Origin: Crocinitomicaceae bacterium
GTDB lineage: Bacteria > Bacteroidota > Bacteroidia > Flavobacteriales_D > Crocinitomicaceae
Direction: 5' to 3'
Length of the DNA: 64,000 nucleotides
Assembly (NCBI GenBank): GCA_030727405.1
Contig: JANRBR010000011.1
Span: forward strand, 36,399 to 100,398
The notes under the pieces are model-generated. The model was not told where the DNA came from and searched no databases. It saw only the letters and a list, made by a program, of their open reading frames with translations. The position numbers and the translations under genes are program-made. Position 1 is the first letter of the stretch; every line of letters begins with the position of its first letter. Below are positions 44,817-54,248 of the stretch, one piece after another.

Positions 44817-46130
44817 ATGAACCAATTTAAAAAAGTTGCCTTTTACACGCTTGGATGCAAACTGAATTTCTCCGAGACATCTACCATTTCTCGCTTATTT
44901 GAGGATGCTGGCTTTGCCAAGGTAGATTTTGAAGAGCATCCGGATGTTTACGTAATCAACACGTGTTCTGTGACTGAAAACGCCGATAAAAAGTGTAAGC
45001 AATTGGTGAAGCGAGCAAAGAAAATTAACCCGGATTCATTTGTAGTCATTGTAGGATGCTACGCTCAATTGAAACCAACAGAAATTGCTGCTATTACAGG
45101 TGTAAACATGGTGCTTGGCGCCAATGAGAAATTCAACATTCTTGATCATCTGGAAAAAACAGACCAGCACACGACGGACACAGTCGTTTCTTTTGACAAC
45201 ATCAAAAACACAAAAGAATTTGTCCCATCCTTCTCCTATGGAGATCGAACGCGTTCCTTTCTAAAAGTACAAGACGGCTGTGACTATTTCTGCACCTTTT
45301 GTACCATTCCACTCGCCAGAGGAAAGAGTCGAAATGCCAACGTTGCACAAACCATCATCGAAGCGGAGAAAATTGCCGCCACGGAAATTAAGGAAGTCGT
45401 TTTAACGGGTGTCAACATCGGCGACTTCGGACAAGGCGAAGGAGAAAACTTTTTTCAACTCATTCAAGCATTGGATGAAGTGACAGGCATTGACCGTTTT
45501 CGCATATCTTCCATTGAACCGAATTTATTGTCGAATGAAATCATTGATTTCTGTTTAAGTGACTCGAAACGCTTTGTGCCTCATTTTCATGTTCCGCTGC
45601 AATCTGGTAGTGACCGCATCCTTCAATTGATGCGCCGTAAATACGAACGTTCCCTTTACGCTGAGCGTGTTCAACAAATCAAGTCATTGAGAGCCGATGC
45701 ATGTATTGGAGTGGATGTCATCGTTGGATTTCCTGGCGAAACGGATGAGGATTTCATGGAGACCATTGATTTCTTGAAAGATTTAGACATTTCCTATTTG
45801 CATGTATTCACCTATTCAGAAAGGGCCAATACAGGTGCACCAAAATTGGGTGAAGCCGTACCAATGGACGTTCGCAGGCAACGTAGCAAGCAATTACACC
45901 TTTTATCCGACCGCAAAAAACGTCAATTCTACTCAGAAAACATTGGAACCGAGCGAAGTGTACTTTTTGAGCAAGAGGAGGACAATGGCATCATGTATGG
46001 GTTTACAGAGAATTACGTTAAAGTGAAACATCCATATGATGAAGCACTTGTCAACACATTTCAAACCATTAAACTCATTGAATTGGATAGGGATGGCATC
46101 ATGAAATGCGAATTATTGTCAACTAAATGA
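44817..46130 (+). CDS. mtaB: tRNA t6A37 methylthiotransferase
   Basis: This radical-SAM enzyme converts t6A37 to ms2t6A in tRNAs that read ANN codons. The 437-residue product has the N-terminal methylthiotransferase domain with three cluster Cys (TLGCKLNFSET, VINTCSVTENADKKC, VIVGCYAQLKP). The radical-SAM motif is CDYFCTFC, followed by VLTGVNIGDFG and a C-terminal TRAM-like region. YTLGCKLNFSE with LARGKSR places it in MtaB rather than MiaB or RimO. One of its substrates should be the tRNA-Lys class encoded at 11.3 kb. Confidence 0.95.
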   Translation: MNQFKKVAFYTLGCKLNFSETSTISRLFEDAGFAKVDFEEHPDVYVINTCSVTENADKKCKQLVKRAKKINPDSFVVIVGCYAQLKPTEIAAITGVNMVLGANEKFNILDHLEKTDQHTTDTVVSFDNIKNTKEFVPSFSYGDRTRSFLKVQDGCDYFCTFCTIPLARGKSRNANVAQTIIEAEKIAATEIKEVVLTGVNIGDFGQGEGENFFQLIQALDEVTGIDRFRISSIEPNLLSNEIIDFCLSDSKRFVPHFHVPLQSGSDRILQLMRRKYERSLYAERVQQIKSLRADACIGVDVIVGFPGETDEDFMETIDFLKDLDISYLHVFTYSERANTGAPKLGEAVPMDVRRQRSKQLHLLSDRKKRQFYSENIGTERSVLFEQEEDNGIMYGFTENYVKVKHPYDEALVNTFQTIKLIELDRDGIMKCELLSTK

Positions 46131-46141
46131 TTGAATAATCT

Positions 46142-46573
46142 ATGAAAACAGTTTACATCACGCGAAGAGAAACATTTAATGCAGCCCATAAATTATGGCG
46201 TGAAGAATGGAGCGATGAGAAAAATTGGGGAGTTTTTGGAAAATGTTCCAACCATAATTGGCACGGACATAATTTTCAACTTTACATCACCGTGAAGGGT
46301 GTCCCGAATCAAGAAACTGGATTTGTCATCAATTTAAAGTTATTAAGCGAATTGGTTCGAGAACACATTATTGAGGCCTTGGATCATAAAAATTTAAATT
46401 TGGACGTTCCCTTTTTGAAAGGAATCATGGCCTCAACGGAAAACATGGCGATTGCTATTTGGGACATCTTGGACCCACTTGTTCGAGCACACGGTGGTGA
46501 GATGGCAAAAATCAAATTAATTGAAACCGAAAATAACTTTGTAGAATATTACGGTGGAAAAGAACCTTTTTAG
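46142..46573 (+). CDS. 6-pyruvoyl-tetrahydropterin synthase / 6-carboxytetrahydropterin synthase family
   Basis: The 143-residue enzyme acts on dihydroneopterin triphosphate, the FolE product encoded just downstream. It has the zinc His ligands in FNAAHKL and WHGHNF, the catalytic Cys in GKCSNHNWHGHN, DHKNLNLD and the substrate-anchoring Glu in ETENNFVEYYG. QueD (queuosine pathway) and PTPS (biopterin) share this fold. No queC or queE lies nearby, so the pathway is open. It starts 11 nt after mtaB. Confidence 0.93.
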   Translation: MKTVYITRRETFNAAHKLWREEWSDEKNWGVFGKCSNHNWHGHNFQLYITVKGVPNQETGFVINLKLLSELVREHIIEALDHKNLNLDVPFLKGIMASTENMAIAIWDILDPLVRAHGGEMAKIKLIETENNFVEYYGGKEPF

Positions 46574-46601
46574 GGTTCCTTCGTTTTACTAAAAACTATT
46601 T

Positions 46602-47171
46602 ATGTCTAATCACGAAGGAATGGAAGCGCACTACCGCTCAATAATTGAACAAATTGGAGAAGACCCAGAAAGAGAAGGTCTTCTAAAAACACCAGAGAGG
46701 GTCTCCAAAGCGATGAAATTTTTAACGCACGGATACGACATTAATCCGGATGAAATCGTAAAACAAGCGATTTTTCACGAAGCCTACTCTGAAATGGTAT
46801 TAGTGAAGGACATAGAAGTCTATTCTATGTGTGAGCATCATATGTTGCCCTTTTTTGGGAAGGCACACATCGCCTATGTTCCTGATGGGAAAATTGTCGG
46901 TTTGAGTAAATTACCACGTGTCGTAGATGCTTTTGCACGAAGACTACAAGTTCAAGAACGCTTGACCATTGAAATTCGCGATTGCATTCAACGAACTTTG
47001 GAACCGAAAGGTGTTGCCGTGGTAATCGAATGTTGCCATATGTGCATGCAAATGCGCGGTGTGCAAAAACAAAATTCTGTCACAACGACTAGTGCTTTTA
47101 CTGGAATATTTTTACAAAACGATGCAACTCGAAAAGAATTTATTAATTTAGTACAAGCTAAATTACACTAA
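46602..47171 (+). CDS. folE: GTP cyclohydrolase I
   Basis: This enzyme opens GTP to 7,8-dihydroneopterin triphosphate for folate and pterins. The 189-residue product has [17 protein letters not shown], the zinc-site [42 protein letters not shown] and [14 protein letters not shown] with the third Zn ligand Cys. It lies 28 nt after the PTPS-family gene that would use its product, and 1 nt before the BI-1 gene. Confidence 0.98.
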   Translation: MSNHEGMEAHYRSIIEQIGEDPEREGLLKTPERVSKAMKFLTHGYDINPDEIVKQAIFHEAYSEMVLVKDIEVYSMCEHHMLPFFGKAHIAYVPDGKIVGLSKLPRVVDAFARRLQVQERLTIEIRDCIQRTLEPKGVAVVIECCHMCMQMRGVQKQNSVTTTSAFTGIFLQNDATRKEFINLVQAKLH

Positions 47172-47172
47172 T

Positions 47173-47883
47173 ATGAATGATTACTTAAACAATGAACAGT
47201 CTGTATCTTCAGACATCGCAAGGGATTTTATTCGCAGCGTTTATACTTATATGTTTGCTGCTTTGAGTATCTCCGGTATCATCGCTTACACTATTGGGAC
47301 GGATGAAGAGGTATTCAATTCACTTTTCATTACCGCGACGGGGGTTTCTCCATTATTTTACGTAGTCATGTTCTCCCCTATTGTGGTCGTTTTGGCCATG
47401 AGCATAGGCTTAGAGCGCTTATCAATGCGAACGATATTGGTCCTTTTCATTTTATACTCTGTGTTAATGGGACTTAGTTTGTCTTTCATTTTCATGATGT
47501 ATTCAATGGGTTCCATTGCCTTGACTTTCTTCGCTGCTTCCGGTGCGTTTGGAATCATGGCTGTTTTGGGTTACACGACAAAAACGGACTTAACAAAATT
47601 TGGTAGTTTATTGTACATGGCACTGGGTGGAATCATCATTGCCAGCATCATCAACATGTTCATGCACAGCTCTGGAATGGATAAAATGATTACGTATATT
47701 GGCGTTTTTGTTTTCACTGGCTTAGTTGCGTACAAAATGCAAATGCTTAAGGAACTAGCACACAATGCTGAATTAGAAGGTGAACAGCGAAACAAATTAG
47801 CATTGTTTGGCGGCCTATCTTTGTACATCACATTCATCAATTTATTCTTAACCCTGCTTCGACTTTTTGGAAGCCGAGATTAA
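47173..47883 (+). CDS. Bax inhibitor-1/YccA family membrane protein
   Basis: The 236-residue product has seven predicted transmembrane helices and the BI-1 C-terminal pattern (AYKMQMLKELAHNAELEGEQRNKLALFGGLSLYITFINLFLTLLRLF). Relatives such as YetJ are pH-sensitive calcium leak channels, and YccA modulates FtsH. It starts 1 nt after folE and is followed by a strong terminator, so it ends the mtaB-PTPS-folE-BI-1 run. Confidence 0.94.
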   Translation: MNDYLNNEQSVSSDIARDFIRSVYTYMFAALSISGIIAYTIGTDEEVFNSLFITATGVSPLFYVVMFSPIVVVLAMSIGLERLSMRTILVLFILYSVLMGLSLSFIFMMYSMGSIALTFFAASGAFGIMAVLGYTTKTDLTKFGSLLYMALGGIIIASIINMFMHSSGMDKMITYIGVFVFTGLVAYKMQMLKELAHNAELEGEQRNKLALFGGLSLYITFINLFLTLLRLFGSRD

Positions 47884-47903
47884 GGATTTGTGAAATATCT
47901 TTG

Positions 47904-47930
47904 AAAAGCCCTTTTAAGGGCTTTTTTTTT
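47904..47930 (+). terminator. Rho-independent terminator after the BI-1 gene
   Basis: The 10-bp stem AAAAGCCCTT/AAGGGCTTTT (47904-47913 with 47916-47925) runs into a T-tract to 47930. It is 20 nt past the stop. Confidence 0.92.
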
Positions 47931-47963
47931 GTCTAATAGACATGCTATGAACAAAACAATTCC

Positions 47964-47971
47964 TATTTTTG
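47964..47971 (+). promoter_or_regulatory. -7 element before the small membrane ORF
   Basis: TATTTTTG fits TAnnTTTG and lies 18 nt before the ATG at 47990, downstream of a strong terminator. The small gene would thus have its own transcript. Confidence 0.5.
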
Positions 47972-47989
47972 AAATCTAAAACAAACATT

Positions 47990-48088
47990 ATGTCAGATAA
48001 TTTCTTTGAAGGGTCGACTGCAGCAGTAGGAACAATTTATACGATTATTGCTTTATCTATCCTGATTTCTGTCCTTATTTGGGGATAA
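47990..48088 (+). CDS. Predicted 32-residue single-pass membrane peptide
   Basis: This short ATG frame encodes MSDNFFEGSTAAVGTIYTII followed by ALSILISVLIWG and a TAA. The polar, acidic N-terminus and one hydrophobic helix of about 19 residues give a plausible small membrane protein. Support comes from context: a terminator closes the upstream operon at 47930, a TATTTTTG -7 element precedes it, and the next gene starts 37 nt after its stop. No family is recognised, and translation is not proven. Confidence 0.55.
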   Translation: MSDNFFEGSTAAVGTIYTIIALSILISVLIWG

Positions 48089-48125
48089 AATCACTTCGTT
48101 TTCCACTCATCAAATTCGTTGAATC

Positions 48126-49637
48126 ATGCCTTTCAACACGGTTTTTTCTTGGTTGATTGGAAGACGTATGACGCGTATCAATGATTACCGTCAAGATCCC
48201 ATTTCAAATCAACACAAAACGTTTCATTTCCTGTTAAAAAATGGAAGTGAAACCAACTATGGAAGCAAGACAGGTATCCAAGCTTCCCTTTCCATTCGCA
48301 CATTTCAAGAAACCATTCCTTTAAGTGATTACGGATCACTAAAACCTTACATAGACGCTTCGATTCTAGGTGAAGAAAATCATTTATGGCCAGGAAAAAC
48401 AACTTGGTTTGCCAAATCTTCTGGAACCACAGCAGACCGCGTTAAAATACTTCCTATTACCAAGGATTCGCTCTTTCAAAATCACTATGCTGGAGGAAAA
48501 GATTTACTGGCGCAATATTATGCGAATCATTCAAAACGCAAACTATACAATGCCAAACACCTCATTATTGGCGGAAGTGGTAAAATAGATCAATCCGAAG
48601 ACGGTATTTTTATCGGTGATTTATCGGCGATCATCATCAACAACTTACCCACCTGGACCGAACTAAGGCGAACCCCTAAAAAAGACATCGCTTTACTAGA
48701 AAACTGGGAGGAAAAGTTGGAAAAGATGGCGCAATCAGTGCTGAATGAAAACATTTGCATCATTGCAGGAATTCCAAGCTGGACACTCTTATTGTTGAAA
48801 AAGGTTTTGGAGAAATCAGGTAAAAATTCCATCGTTGACGTGTGGCCTAATCTAGAATTATACATTCACGGCGGCATGTCCTTCACTCCCTACAAAGCAG
48901 CATTTGATGAAGTATTAAACATCCCTCAGATGCATTATGTCGAATCCTACAACTCCTCTGAAGGATATTTTGGACTACAGGATCAGCTCGAATCAAAAGA
49001 TTTGCTTTTATTGACGAATTCGGAGGTGTTTTATGAATTTATTCCCATGTCCGAATTTAACGGCCTAGAATCAAAAAACGTTTTAACTCTGGAGGAAATC
49101 GAAGTCAACATCGATTATGCTTTGGTAATTACTACCTCTTCTGGACTTTGGCGCTACATTATTGGCGATACCATTCGATTCACGGAATTGAATCCCTATC
49201 GGTTTGTTGTGAGTGGACGTACGAGCCATTTCATCAACGCTTTTGGCGAAAAACTGATCATTGAACACGCTGAAAAAGCCATTAGTCAGGCAGCCGAACG
49301 AACAAGTGCGAAAATAAGTGATTTCACTGCTGCCCCATGTTTCTCTAGTGAACAAATGGTCGGAAATCATCACTGGGTCATTGAATTTAGTGAGTTACCC
49401 TCTAGTGTAGAGGAGTTTCTCCAAAAATTAGACCAAGGCTTGAAAGTGGAAAATGCCGACTACGATGCGAAACGAAAAGACAACATCAACATTGGTTTCC
49501 CGATACTCACGATTGTTCCGACGGGCACGTTCCATCAATGGCTCAAGGAAAAAGGGAAGTTAGGGGGACAACATAAAGTTCCGCGTCTCAGAAACGATGC
49601 GGTAGTATTAAATGAAATTTTAGCACTCATCAAATGA
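48126..49637 (+). CDS. GH3-family acyl-adenylate-forming enzyme
   Basis: The 503-residue product resembles the plant GH3 auxin-responsive family, which adenylates an acyl acid and conjugates it to an amino acid. Visible family segments are the P-loop-like TTWFAKSSGTTADRVKILPIT, GGMSFTPYKAAF, YNSSEGYFGLQ, SGLWRYIIGDTIRF, and GRTSHFINAFGEKLIIEHAEKAI near the C-terminal domain. Bacterial GH3 members have no firmly established substrate that I know of. The next gene overlaps by 4 nt (ATGA). Confidence 0.9.
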   Translation: MPFNTVFSWLIGRRMTRINDYRQDPISNQHKTFHFLLKNGSETNYGSKTGIQASLSIRTFQETIPLSDYGSLKPYIDASILGEENHLWPGKTTWFAKSSGTTADRVKILPITKDSLFQNHYAGGKDLLAQYYANHSKRKLYNAKHLIIGGSGKIDQSEDGIFIGDLSAIIINNLPTWTELRRTPKKDIALLENWEEKLEKMAQSVLNENICIIAGIPSWTLLLLKKVLEKSGKNSIVDVWPNLELYIHGGMSFTPYKAAFDEVLNIPQMHYVESYNSSEGYFGLQDQLESKDLLLLTNSEVFYEFIPMSEFNGLESKNVLTLEEIEVNIDYALVITTSSGLWRYIIGDTIRFTELNPYRFVVSGRTSHFINAFGEKLIIEHAEKAISQAAERTSAKISDFTAAPCFSSEQMVGNHHWVIEFSELPSSVEEFLQKLDQGLKVENADYDAKRKDNINIGFPILTIVPTGTFHQWLKEKGKLGGQHKVPRLRNDAVVLNEILALIK

Positions 49638-50455
49638 AATTCACCGCATTCATCATAAGTCACATCATTGGATTGAGCATGTTCGCACAAACCTTAACAC
49701 TCGTAGATTCCTTTTCCTCAACGAGGCCTATCGATACTTGGACAATGGACAAGCAACAAAATTTGTTTACCTTGTCTCAAAACAACATTCAAAAGAAAGC
49801 CATTTTCGGAAACTTGATTTTTAATCAATCATTCAAATCTTTAGGTGATATCCATTCCATCATTCCGGTGAACACGTTTAAAATCCTATTATTTTCCGAT
49901 CAGCAACAATCCCTCACCTTTGTAGACAACACCTTAACAGAACAAGGAAATGCCATTGATTTCGCTGAACTCAACTTTTCCAATGTGACGCTGGTATGTG
50001 CATCCAATCGTCCGAATTTAATCTGGGTCTATGATCAATTTCGCTCCTCTTTAAATTTAGTGGATTTTCAACAATCGGAAATCCTTCAGTCCATTCAGAA
50101 TGTAGAAAACCAAGGCAATACGATTCTTCAATTAAAAGAGTACCAAGAACACTTATACGTGTTGTTTTCAGATGGGACTTTGAATCGATATGATTTCTTA
50201 TTGAACTTTAGTGGTTCATACATCCTTGAAAATTGCCGGCAATTCGATTTCTGGAACGATCAAATAGTCTACCTGAGCGAAAATGCTTCTTCCCTACAAT
50301 TCGCATCCATTTCTATGAGAACGAACCAAAGAATTCCAGATTGGAATGAACTCGAACTACGCAATAATCGTCCAATAAGCACCTTTAGCATTCAAGGCAA
50401 TCTACTTGGAATTCAAAAAGAGAATGAAATTTCCATTTATTCCATCAAATACTAG
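49634..50455 (+). CDS. Secreted propeller-like protein, unknown function
   Basis: No specific family is recognised. The 273-residue product has a signal peptide (MKFTAFIISHIIGLSMFAQ). Repeating short strands resemble beta-propeller blades (PIDTWTMDKQQNLFTLSQNN, PNLIWVYDQFRSSLNLVDF, EYQEHLYVLFSDGTLNRYD). It is probably periplasmic or surface exposed. The ATG overlaps the GH3 gene TGA, indicating translational coupling. Confidence 0.7.
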   Translation: MKFTAFIISHIIGLSMFAQTLTLVDSFSSTRPIDTWTMDKQQNLFTLSQNNIQKKAIFGNLIFNQSFKSLGDIHSIIPVNTFKILLFSDQQQSLTFVDNTLTEQGNAIDFAELNFSNVTLVCASNRPNLIWVYDQFRSSLNLVDFQQSEILQSIQNVENQGNTILQLKEYQEHLYVLFSDGTLNRYDFLLNFSGSYILENCRQFDFWNDQIVYLSENASSLQFASISMRTNQRIPDWNELELRNNRPISTFSIQGNLLGIQKENEISIYSIKY

Positions 50456-50515
50456 CCGTTCCCCTTTTTTAATTGCTTTAAAAAATCGTAAATTAGCGTT
50501 TCTAAATTACATAAT

Positions 50516-51130
50516 ATGCACGTTGCAATCGCAGGAAACATCGGGTCGGGAAAAACTACTTTAACCAACTTATTATCAAAACATTATGGATGGGATACGC
50601 ATTACGAAGATGTGGACCAAAATCCATATTTGAATGATTTCTATGACGACATGCAACGTTGGTCATTTAACCTTCAGATATATTACCTGAATAGTCGTTT
50701 CACTCAGATTCAAGAAATCAAGGAAACAGCTCATACAGTGATCCAAGATCGTACGATTTACGAAGATGCATTTATTTTTGCACCGAATCTTCATTCCATG
50801 GGATTAATGACCACACGTGATTTTGAAAATTACTTCTCGCTGTTCAATTTAATGGATGGATTTGTTTCTGCTCCAGACCTCTTGATCTATTTACGAGCAA
50901 GTGTTCCTACCTTGGTCAATCAAATTCAGCAACGCGGACGTGATTACGAAGAAAGCATCCGTTTGGATTACTTAAAACGATTGAATGAGCGTTACGAAGC
51001 TTGGATTTCAACTTATGACAAAGGAAAGGTCTTAATCATTGACATTGACAACAACCGTTTCCCTGAGAACCAGGAAGATTTGGGTAAAATCATCAATTCA
51101 ATCGACGCTGAAATCAACGGTTTATTTTAA
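50516..51130 (+). CDS. Deoxynucleoside kinase
   Basis: It phosphorylates deoxynucleosides for salvage. The 204-residue product has the P-loop AGNIGSGKTTLTNLL, the substrate region ENPYL-like DQNPYLNDFYDD, the DRTIYEDAFIFA motif (DRS/ERS equivalent) and the LID arginines in QQRGRDYEESI, then DYLKRLNERYEAWI. The family includes deoxyadenosine and deoxyguanosine kinases; specificity is not readable here. hldD follows after 9 nt. Confidence 0.94.
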   Translation: MHVAIAGNIGSGKTTLTNLLSKHYGWDTHYEDVDQNPYLNDFYDDMQRWSFNLQIYYLNSRFTQIQEIKETAHTVIQDRTIYEDAFIFAPNLHSMGLMTTRDFENYFSLFNLMDGFVSAPDLLIYLRASVPTLVNQIQQRGRDYEESIRLDYLKRLNERYEAWISTYDKGKVLIIDIDNNRFPENQEDLGKIINSIDAEINGLF

Positions 51131-51139
51131 TCATTTGCT

Positions 51140-52096
51140 ATGATCGTTGTTACGGGTTCTGCCGGATTTATCGCGAGTTATTTAGTTGATCACCTCAATG
51201 CGCTCGGACATACAAACCTTATTTTGGTCGATGATTTTACGAAAATCGACAAGGAAGACAATTGGAAAAACACTCAGTTTCATTCAAAAATAGAACGTTC
51301 TGAATTCATTCCCTGGTTCCAGGCTCATGCGAACGATGTTGAATTTGTGTTTCATTTAGGTGCTCGGACCGATACCACGGAAAAAGACCTTGATGTTTTG
51401 GACGAATTAAACCTAAACTACACGAAGTCCATTTGGAACATTTGCTGCGAACATCAAATTCCTTTGGTATATGCGAGTAGCGCTGCAACTTATGGATTAG
51501 GTGAATACGGGTACGATGACAACAATGAAGTCATTCCCAACTTAAAGCCCTTGAATCCATATGGGATTTCAAAAAACGAGTTTGATAAATGGGCCATTAC
51601 GCAAACGGAAACTCCTCCTTTCTGGGCAGGTTTGAAATTCTTTAACGTATATGGTCCTAAGGAATACCACAAAGGACGTATGGCCAGTGTAGTGTTTCAT
51701 ACGCATCGCCAGATCAAGGAAAATGGACACATGAAACTTTTTCGCTCACACAATCCAGCATACAAGGACGGTGAACAATTGAGGGATTTCGTCTATGTGA
51801 GAGATGTAGCAAATGTGTGCGAATTCTTATTTAAAAACCGTGAACACTCTGGAATTTACAACCTCGGATCAGGGAAAGCCAGAACTTTCTTGGATTTGGC
51901 TAGTTTAACATTTCAAGCGCTTGGACTGGAGCCATCCATTTCTTTTGTTGATACTCCTATTGACATCCGAGACAAATACCAATACTTCACCGAAGCAAAC
52001 ATGTCGAAATTACATTCGATTGGTTATCCCCATGCATTTTACACGCTGGAAGAAGGCATTGCAGACTACGTGAAAAATTACTTGGAAAAACGCTAA
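51140..52096 (+). CDS. hldD: ADP-L-glycero-D-manno-heptose 6-epimerase
   Basis: This enzyme produces the heptose donor for the lipopolysaccharide inner core. The 318-residue SDR protein has the NAD motif TGSAGFIASYLV, HLGARTDTTEKD, the catalytic NPYGISKNEFD (Tyr-xxx-Lys) and the family-specific FFNVYGPKEYHKGRMASVVFH region. Its length is slightly over the E. coli enzyme. It converges on cysN with a 4-nt overlap. Confidence 0.95.
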   Translation: MIVVTGSAGFIASYLVDHLNALGHTNLILVDDFTKIDKEDNWKNTQFHSKIERSEFIPWFQAHANDVEFVFHLGARTDTTEKDLDVLDELNLNYTKSIWNICCEHQIPLVYASSAATYGLGEYGYDDNNEVIPNLKPLNPYGISKNEFDKWAITQTETPPFWAGLKFFNVYGPKEYHKGRMASVVFHTHRQIKENGHMKLFRSHNPAYKDGEQLRDFVYVRDVANVCEFLFKNREHSGIYNLGSGKARTFLDLASLTFQALGLEPSISFVDTPIDIRDKYQYFTEANMSKLHSIGYPHAFYTLEEGIADYVKNYLEKR

Positions 52097-53346
52097 GAAA
52101 TCATTCCTACAGCAAGCGTCTGATTGGATTGTTCATCGATCAGTATAAAGGAACCCGTGGCTTTATTATTTCGATAGGAATCAGCAAATATTGGACTTGC
52201 TAGTTGCAATTCCACCCGTGCAATATCGTTGCAAGTCAAAGCAGCATTGGATTCATCGCGCTTCAAATTCTCCATGTCATACACATATAAAATGGATTTG
52301 ATTAGCGCTTTTACTTCGTTTGTCGTTTGACGAAGGATGTATTTACGTCCAGGAATAAAAACTTGTGGACTCATCCAACAAAGCATGGCAGTGATTTGAC
52401 GCAGTTCTTCCGGTTGATTGTTTGATTTAACGAGCATGCACCCACGAGAAACATCCAAATCTTCTGTCAATTCGATGGAAATGGATTGCGGAGCGAAAGC
52501 TTCTAATACCTTGCCACCCATCCCAAAAATGGACTTCACTTTTGAAACATGCTTGCCGGGAAGCACTTGAATTTCATCCCCTACCCGAACAATTCCACTC
52601 TCAATTTTACCTGCATAGGCACGATAATCTTGGACAGAACCTTGATCGACACGGATCGGATGTTGAACTGGAAAACGAAAATCGATTTGATTGATTTCAC
52701 TGGCAACGGATAAATGTTCGAGTGTGTATAGCAAGGTTGCACCTTGATACCAAGGCATTTGATTAGAACGATGAACGACATGGTCTCCATTCAATGCTGA
52801 AACTGGAATAAACTGAACATCAACGATGGCTAATTTTGCTGAGAAATCCTGAAAATCCGCAACAATTTGATGAAACCGTTTCTCATCGTAATCCACCAAA
52901 TCCATTTTATTGATGCAGACGATTAAATGCCGTATTTGGAGCAGTGATGCAATAAAACTATGCCTTCTCGTTTGCTCTACAACACCTTTGCGCGCATCGA
53001 TTAAAATAATAGCCGCATTAGCAGTTGAAGCGCCAGTGACCATGTTACGTGTGTATTGTAAATGTCCCGGAGTATCAGCAATGATGAATTTTCGTTTTTC
53101 GGTCGCAAAGTAGCGATAGGCAACATCAATCGTAATTCCTTGAGCGCGTTCGTCCTTCAAGCCATCCGTGAAAAGCGATAGGTCGATTTCATTTAAGCCT
53201 TTGCGTATGGAAATATTTCGAACCAAATCAACTTGATCCTGAGGAATTTGTCCTGAATCATAAAGCAAGCGACCAATCAAGGTGCTTTTTCCATCATCCA
53301 CACTGCCAGCAGTGGTAAACCGCAATATGTCCTTCATTTCAACCAT
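52093..53346 (-). CDS. cysN: Sulfate adenylyltransferase subunit 1 (GTPase)
   Basis: This GTP-hydrolysing subunit drives ATP sulfurylase, which converts sulfate to APS. The 417-residue product has G1 AGSVDDGKSTLIGRLL, ERAQGITIDVAYRYF, G3 DTPGHLQYTRNM, G4 NKMDLVDYD and two EF-Tu-like beta-barrel domains. There is no C-terminal APS-kinase fusion; cysC is a separate gene. It starts on the last base of the cysD stop (TGATG). Confidence 0.97.
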   Translation of the reverse strand: MVEMKDILRFTTAGSVDDGKSTLIGRLLYDSGQIPQDQVDLVRNISIRKGLNEIDLSLFTDGLKDERAQGITIDVAYRYFATEKRKFIIADTPGHLQYTRNMVTGASTANAAIILIDARKGVVEQTRRHSFIASLLQIRHLIVCINKMDLVDYDEKRFHQIVADFQDFSAKLAIVDVQFIPVSALNGDHVVHRSNQMPWYQGATLLYTLEHLSVASEINQIDFRFPVQHPIRVDQGSVQDYRAYAGKIESGIVRVGDEIQVLPGKHVSKVKSIFGMGGKVLEAFAPQSISIELTEDLDVSRGCMLVKSNNQPEELRQITAMLCWMSPQVFIPGRKYILRQTTNEVKALIKSILYVYDMENLKRDESNAALTCNDIARVELQLASPIFADSYRNNKATGSFILIDEQSNQTLAVGMIS

Positions 53347-54248
53347 CAGAAATACCCTTCTTTTTTGCGGTCCTCCATCGAAGTTTCCGAGCGAAAATCA
53401 TCTGCACGGTTTCCTCTTTCGGATTGATTCATCTCCTTTAATTCTTGAATGATCTCCTTCACTGTCGAAGCGTTGGACCTCATTGCACCACTTATCGTCA
53501 TGTCGCCGATGGTGCGAAATCTCACGTGAAGATCGCATAATTCATCCGCATCGTGAGGAACTAAAAAAGAAGACTGCGCTAAAATAGAATCTTTCCTTTT
53601 GACACAAGCTCGATTGTGAGAAAAATACAAACTCGGTAAGTCAATCTTTTCCTTCTCGATGTATTCCCATACATCCAACTCCGTCCAATTGCTGATCGGG
53701 AACACTCGGTATTGTTCGCCTTCATTCTTACGTCCATTGAATAAATGCCAGATTTCTGGTCCTTGGTTTTTCGGGTCCCATTGCCCAAAAGCGTCTCTAT
53801 GGGAAAAAAATCGTTCCTTTGCTCGTGCTTTTTCTTCGTCCCTTCTTCCGCCACCAATTGCCGCATCGAAGCCAAAGGATTCCATGGATTCCAAGAGCGT
53901 AATGGACTGTACTCGATTTCGATTGGCATTGGGACCACTTTCTTCCATAGCTGTTTGACGCTTAATGGAATCTTCAACCAATCCTAGCACCAATCGAGCA
54001 TTCATGCGTTCAGCGAATTCATCCCTAAATTGTAATGTTTCCGGAAAATTATGACCCGTATCGATGTGCAGCAACGTGAATGGAATTTGTGCAGGAGCAA
54101 ATGCTTTGGCTGCTAGATGGGTAACGACGATCGAATCCTTCCCACCCGAGAAAAGAATACAAGGATTTTGAAACTGTGCAAAAGCCTCGCGCAGGACGAA
54201 AACCGCCTCAGCCTCTAATTCTTCCAAATAATTCAATCGGTAGCTCAT
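53346..54248 (-). CDS. cysD: Sulfate adenylyltransferase subunit 2
   Basis: This is the catalytic PP-loop subunit that forms APS from sulfate and ATP. The 300-residue product has ILFSGGKDSIVVTHLA, IDTGHNFPETLQFRDE, AIGGGRRDEEKARAKERFFSHRD and ISNWTELDVWEYI, ending with the basic EGYF tail typical of CysD. It is coupled to cysC (4-nt ATGA overlap) and cysN (1-nt overlap). Confidence 0.97.
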   Translation of the reverse strand: MSYRLNYLEELEAEAVFVLREAFAQFQNPCILFSGGKDSIVVTHLAAKAFAPAQIPFTLLHIDTGHNFPETLQFRDEFAERMNARLVLGLVEDSIKRQTAMEESGPNANRNRVQSITLLESMESFGFDAAIGGGRRDEEKARAKERFFSHRDAFGQWDPKNQGPEIWHLFNGRKNEGEQYRVFPISNWTELDVWEYIEKEKIDLPSLYFSHNRACVKRKDSILAQSSFLVPHDADELCDLHVRFRTIGDMTISGAMRSNASTVKEIIQELKEMNQSERGNRADDFRSETSMEDRKKEGYF

